Assembly: GCA_016869335.1 (NCBI GenBank)
Contig: VGEJ01000019.1
Coordinates: 1 to 16,463, forward strand
Length of the DNA: 16,463 bases
Direction of reading: 5' to 3'
Origin: Alphaproteobacteria bacterium
GTDB taxonomy: Bacteria > Pseudomonadota > Alphaproteobacteria > VGEJ01
Below the pieces are notes generated by a model. The model was not told the DNA's origin, did no database searches, and saw only the letters and a list, made by a program, of their open reading frames with translations. How positions within the stretch are numbered: position 1 is the stretch's first letter; every line of letters starts with the position of its first letter. A program made the position numbers and the translations under genes. Shown here in pieces: positions 15,392-16,463 of this stretch.

Positions 15392-16463
15392 ATGCGTCAA
15401 TCGCGGCTCCGCGTATTGGCCGCCTTGGCCCTTGTGCTCGCCGCCTGCGGCCGCCCGCCACCGGTCGGCGTCCCCGGCGAGGTCCGCGGCTTCGCCGGTG
15501 GCGTGGTGGCCGATGAGGCCAACGCCGCGACCGCGGCCGCGGCCGTCCTCCGCGGGGGCGGCACGGCGGTCGATGCGGCCGTGGCCCTTTACTTCGTGCT
15601 CGCGGTGACGCACCCGGCCGCCGCCGGACTGGGCGGAGGCGGTGTCTGCCTGAACTACCACGCGCTCACCGCGAGCGCCGAGAGCGTCGAGTTCCTGCCA
15701 CGCCGGCCCGCGGCCGGCGGCGCCATCGCCGTTCCCGGCTCGGTTCGCGGCCTCGCCGCGCTGCACGGGCGCTACGGACGCCTGCCCTGGGGCACGCTGA
15801 TCGAGCCCGCCCAGCGCCTGGCCCGCGACGGCCACCGGCTGGCGCGTGTCGCCGCCGCCGGACTCGCCGCCGCCGGGGCGCTGCGGGTCGATCCGCATCT
15901 GCGCGCGCTCTTCGTCGATGCAGACGGCCGGCCGCTCGCCGAGGGCCGGGAGCTGGTACAGATCGAACTCGGCGCGGTGCTCAGCCAGATCATGCGGCGG
16001 GGCGCGACCGAGATCTATGGCGGTGGCACGGGCCGTCTCCTGGTCGAGGCCAGCGTGGCGTTGGGCGGCGGCCTCGCCATGGCCGATCTCCGTGCCTATC
16101 AGGCACATTGGCGGCCGGCGCAGGGCACGGACGTCGGCGAGACGACACTGTACGGCGCCGATTCGCCGCCGTTGGGTAGCGGCGTTGCCATCAGACTGTG
16201 GCAAGCCCTGGCGCAGGGTGGCTGGGCCGAGGCCGATGCGGCGGGACGGCAGGCGCTCGTCAGCACGGCCATGCGCCAGGCTGATGGCGAGGGCGCGGCG
16301 ACATCGGTCGGCGCGCCGGGCGAGAGGACGAGCTTTGTGGTCGCGGACCGCGGCGGCTCGGCCATCGCCTGCGCGCTCGCCTTGGGCGGGCCGCTCGGCA
16401 GCGTCGGGTCCGCCCCGCCGACCGGTATCGCGTTCGCGCCGGTGGCCGCCGCCGCGCCTGACG
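15392..16463 (+). CDS. Gamma-glutamyltransferase-like lipoprotein, 3' end beyond window
   Basis: Resembles gamma-glutamyltranspeptidase, an Ntn-hydrolase that self-cleaves at a threonine and acts on glutathione and related gamma-glutamyl compounds outside the cytoplasm. About 357 codons are visible. A lipoprotein signal (RVLAALALVLAACG, lipobox LAAC with Cys19) implies membrane anchoring. Family blocks include GGVVADEANAATAAAAVLRG, GGTAVDAAVA, AAAGLGGGGVCLNYH, AIAVPGSVRGL and YGRLPW. The region that should hold the catalytic threonine reads GERTSFVVADRGGSAIACAL (Thr313 the candidate), where canonical enzymes have TTHxS. The conserved Asn further on appears as Gly (LGGPLGS). It may be a divergent or inactive homologue. 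The ATG at 15392 has only a weak ribosome-binding site. Confidence 0.85.
   Translation, partial: MRQSRLRVLAALALVLAACGRPPPVGVPGEVRGFAGGVVADEANAATAAAAVLRGGGTAVDAAVALYFVLAVTHPAAAGLGGGGVCLNYHALTASAESVEFLPRRPAAGGAIAVPGSVRGLAALHGRYGRLPWGTLIEPAQRLARDGHRLARVAAAGLAAAGALRVDPHLRALFVDADGRPLAEGRELVQIELGAVLSQIMRRGATEIYGGGTGRLLVEASVALGGGLAMADLRAYQAHWRPAQGTDVGETTLYGADSPPLGSGVAIRLWQALAQGGWAEADAAGRQALVSTAMRQADGEGAATSVGAPGERTSFVVADRGGSAIACALALGGPLGSVGSAPPTGIAFAPVAAAAPD

Overview
This is a very GC-rich window (roughly 70% by eye) from the chromosome of an alphaproteobacterium, probably Rhodospirillales-like. The lineage call rests on the NDUFA12 (B17.2-type) complex I subunit, the DUF2155 exported protein, a PAS_5-like protein and the gene order accB-accC-aat next to DUF2155, mlaD and NDUFA12. 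All genes are dense, often joined by 4-nt ATGA overlaps. I see no tRNA, rRNA, CRISPR array, insertion sequence or phage gene, and no gene-free stretch above 300 bases (the longest is 217).

Layout. (1) <1-3404, minus: nrdJ, the B12-dependent ribonucleotide reductase, cut by the left edge. A sigma70-like promoter and two NrdR-box-like sites 32 bp apart lie upstream of it. (2) 3622-4872, plus: NDUFA12, mlaD and a DUF2155 protein. (3) 4809-7724, minus: aroQ-accB-accC-aat, tightly coupled. The aat 3' end overlaps the DUF2155 3' end tail to tail by 64 nt, so both protein C-termini are encoded on opposite strands of the same DNA. (4) 7874-8772, plus: a PAS-like protein and a small membrane-anchored protein of unknown function. 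(5) 8853-9854, plus: a ThiS-ThiG fusion for thiazole synthesis. (6) 9908-13125, plus: a homogentisate (tyrosine/phenylalanine catabolism) operon hpd-hmgA-fahA-maiA. (7) 13142-15345, minus: a DsbA-family thiol oxidoreductase and an M48/TPR periplasmic protease. (8) 15392->16463, plus: a divergent gamma-glutamyltransferase-like lipoprotein, cut by the right edge.

The most notable observation is that hpd (4-hydroxyphenylpyruvate dioxygenase), the enzyme that should feed the operon, is a wreck. Its N-terminal ~100 codons end at a TAG. The reading frame then continues through the family motif MELNIPAI and jumps directly to the family's C-terminus (ERDQIARGVL), so the whole iron-binding domain is missing. 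The downstream genes hmgA, fahA and maiA stay open. However, hmgA carries a short stretch (about residues 76-87) where the conserved sequence sits in another frame, bounded by compensating frameshifts. The operon therefore looks like a catabolic pathway that has lost its entry step at this locus.

Regions 4-6 form a plus-strand block lying between aroQ and the dsbA/M48 pair. In many alphaproteobacteria, as I recall, those genes are neighbours, so the block may be a later insertion or rearrangement. I did not find a completely novel system. The best leads are the hpd decay, the hmgA double frameshift, the antiparallel conserved overlap, the embedded ThiS diglycine and the altered active-site region of the transferase-like lipoprotein.
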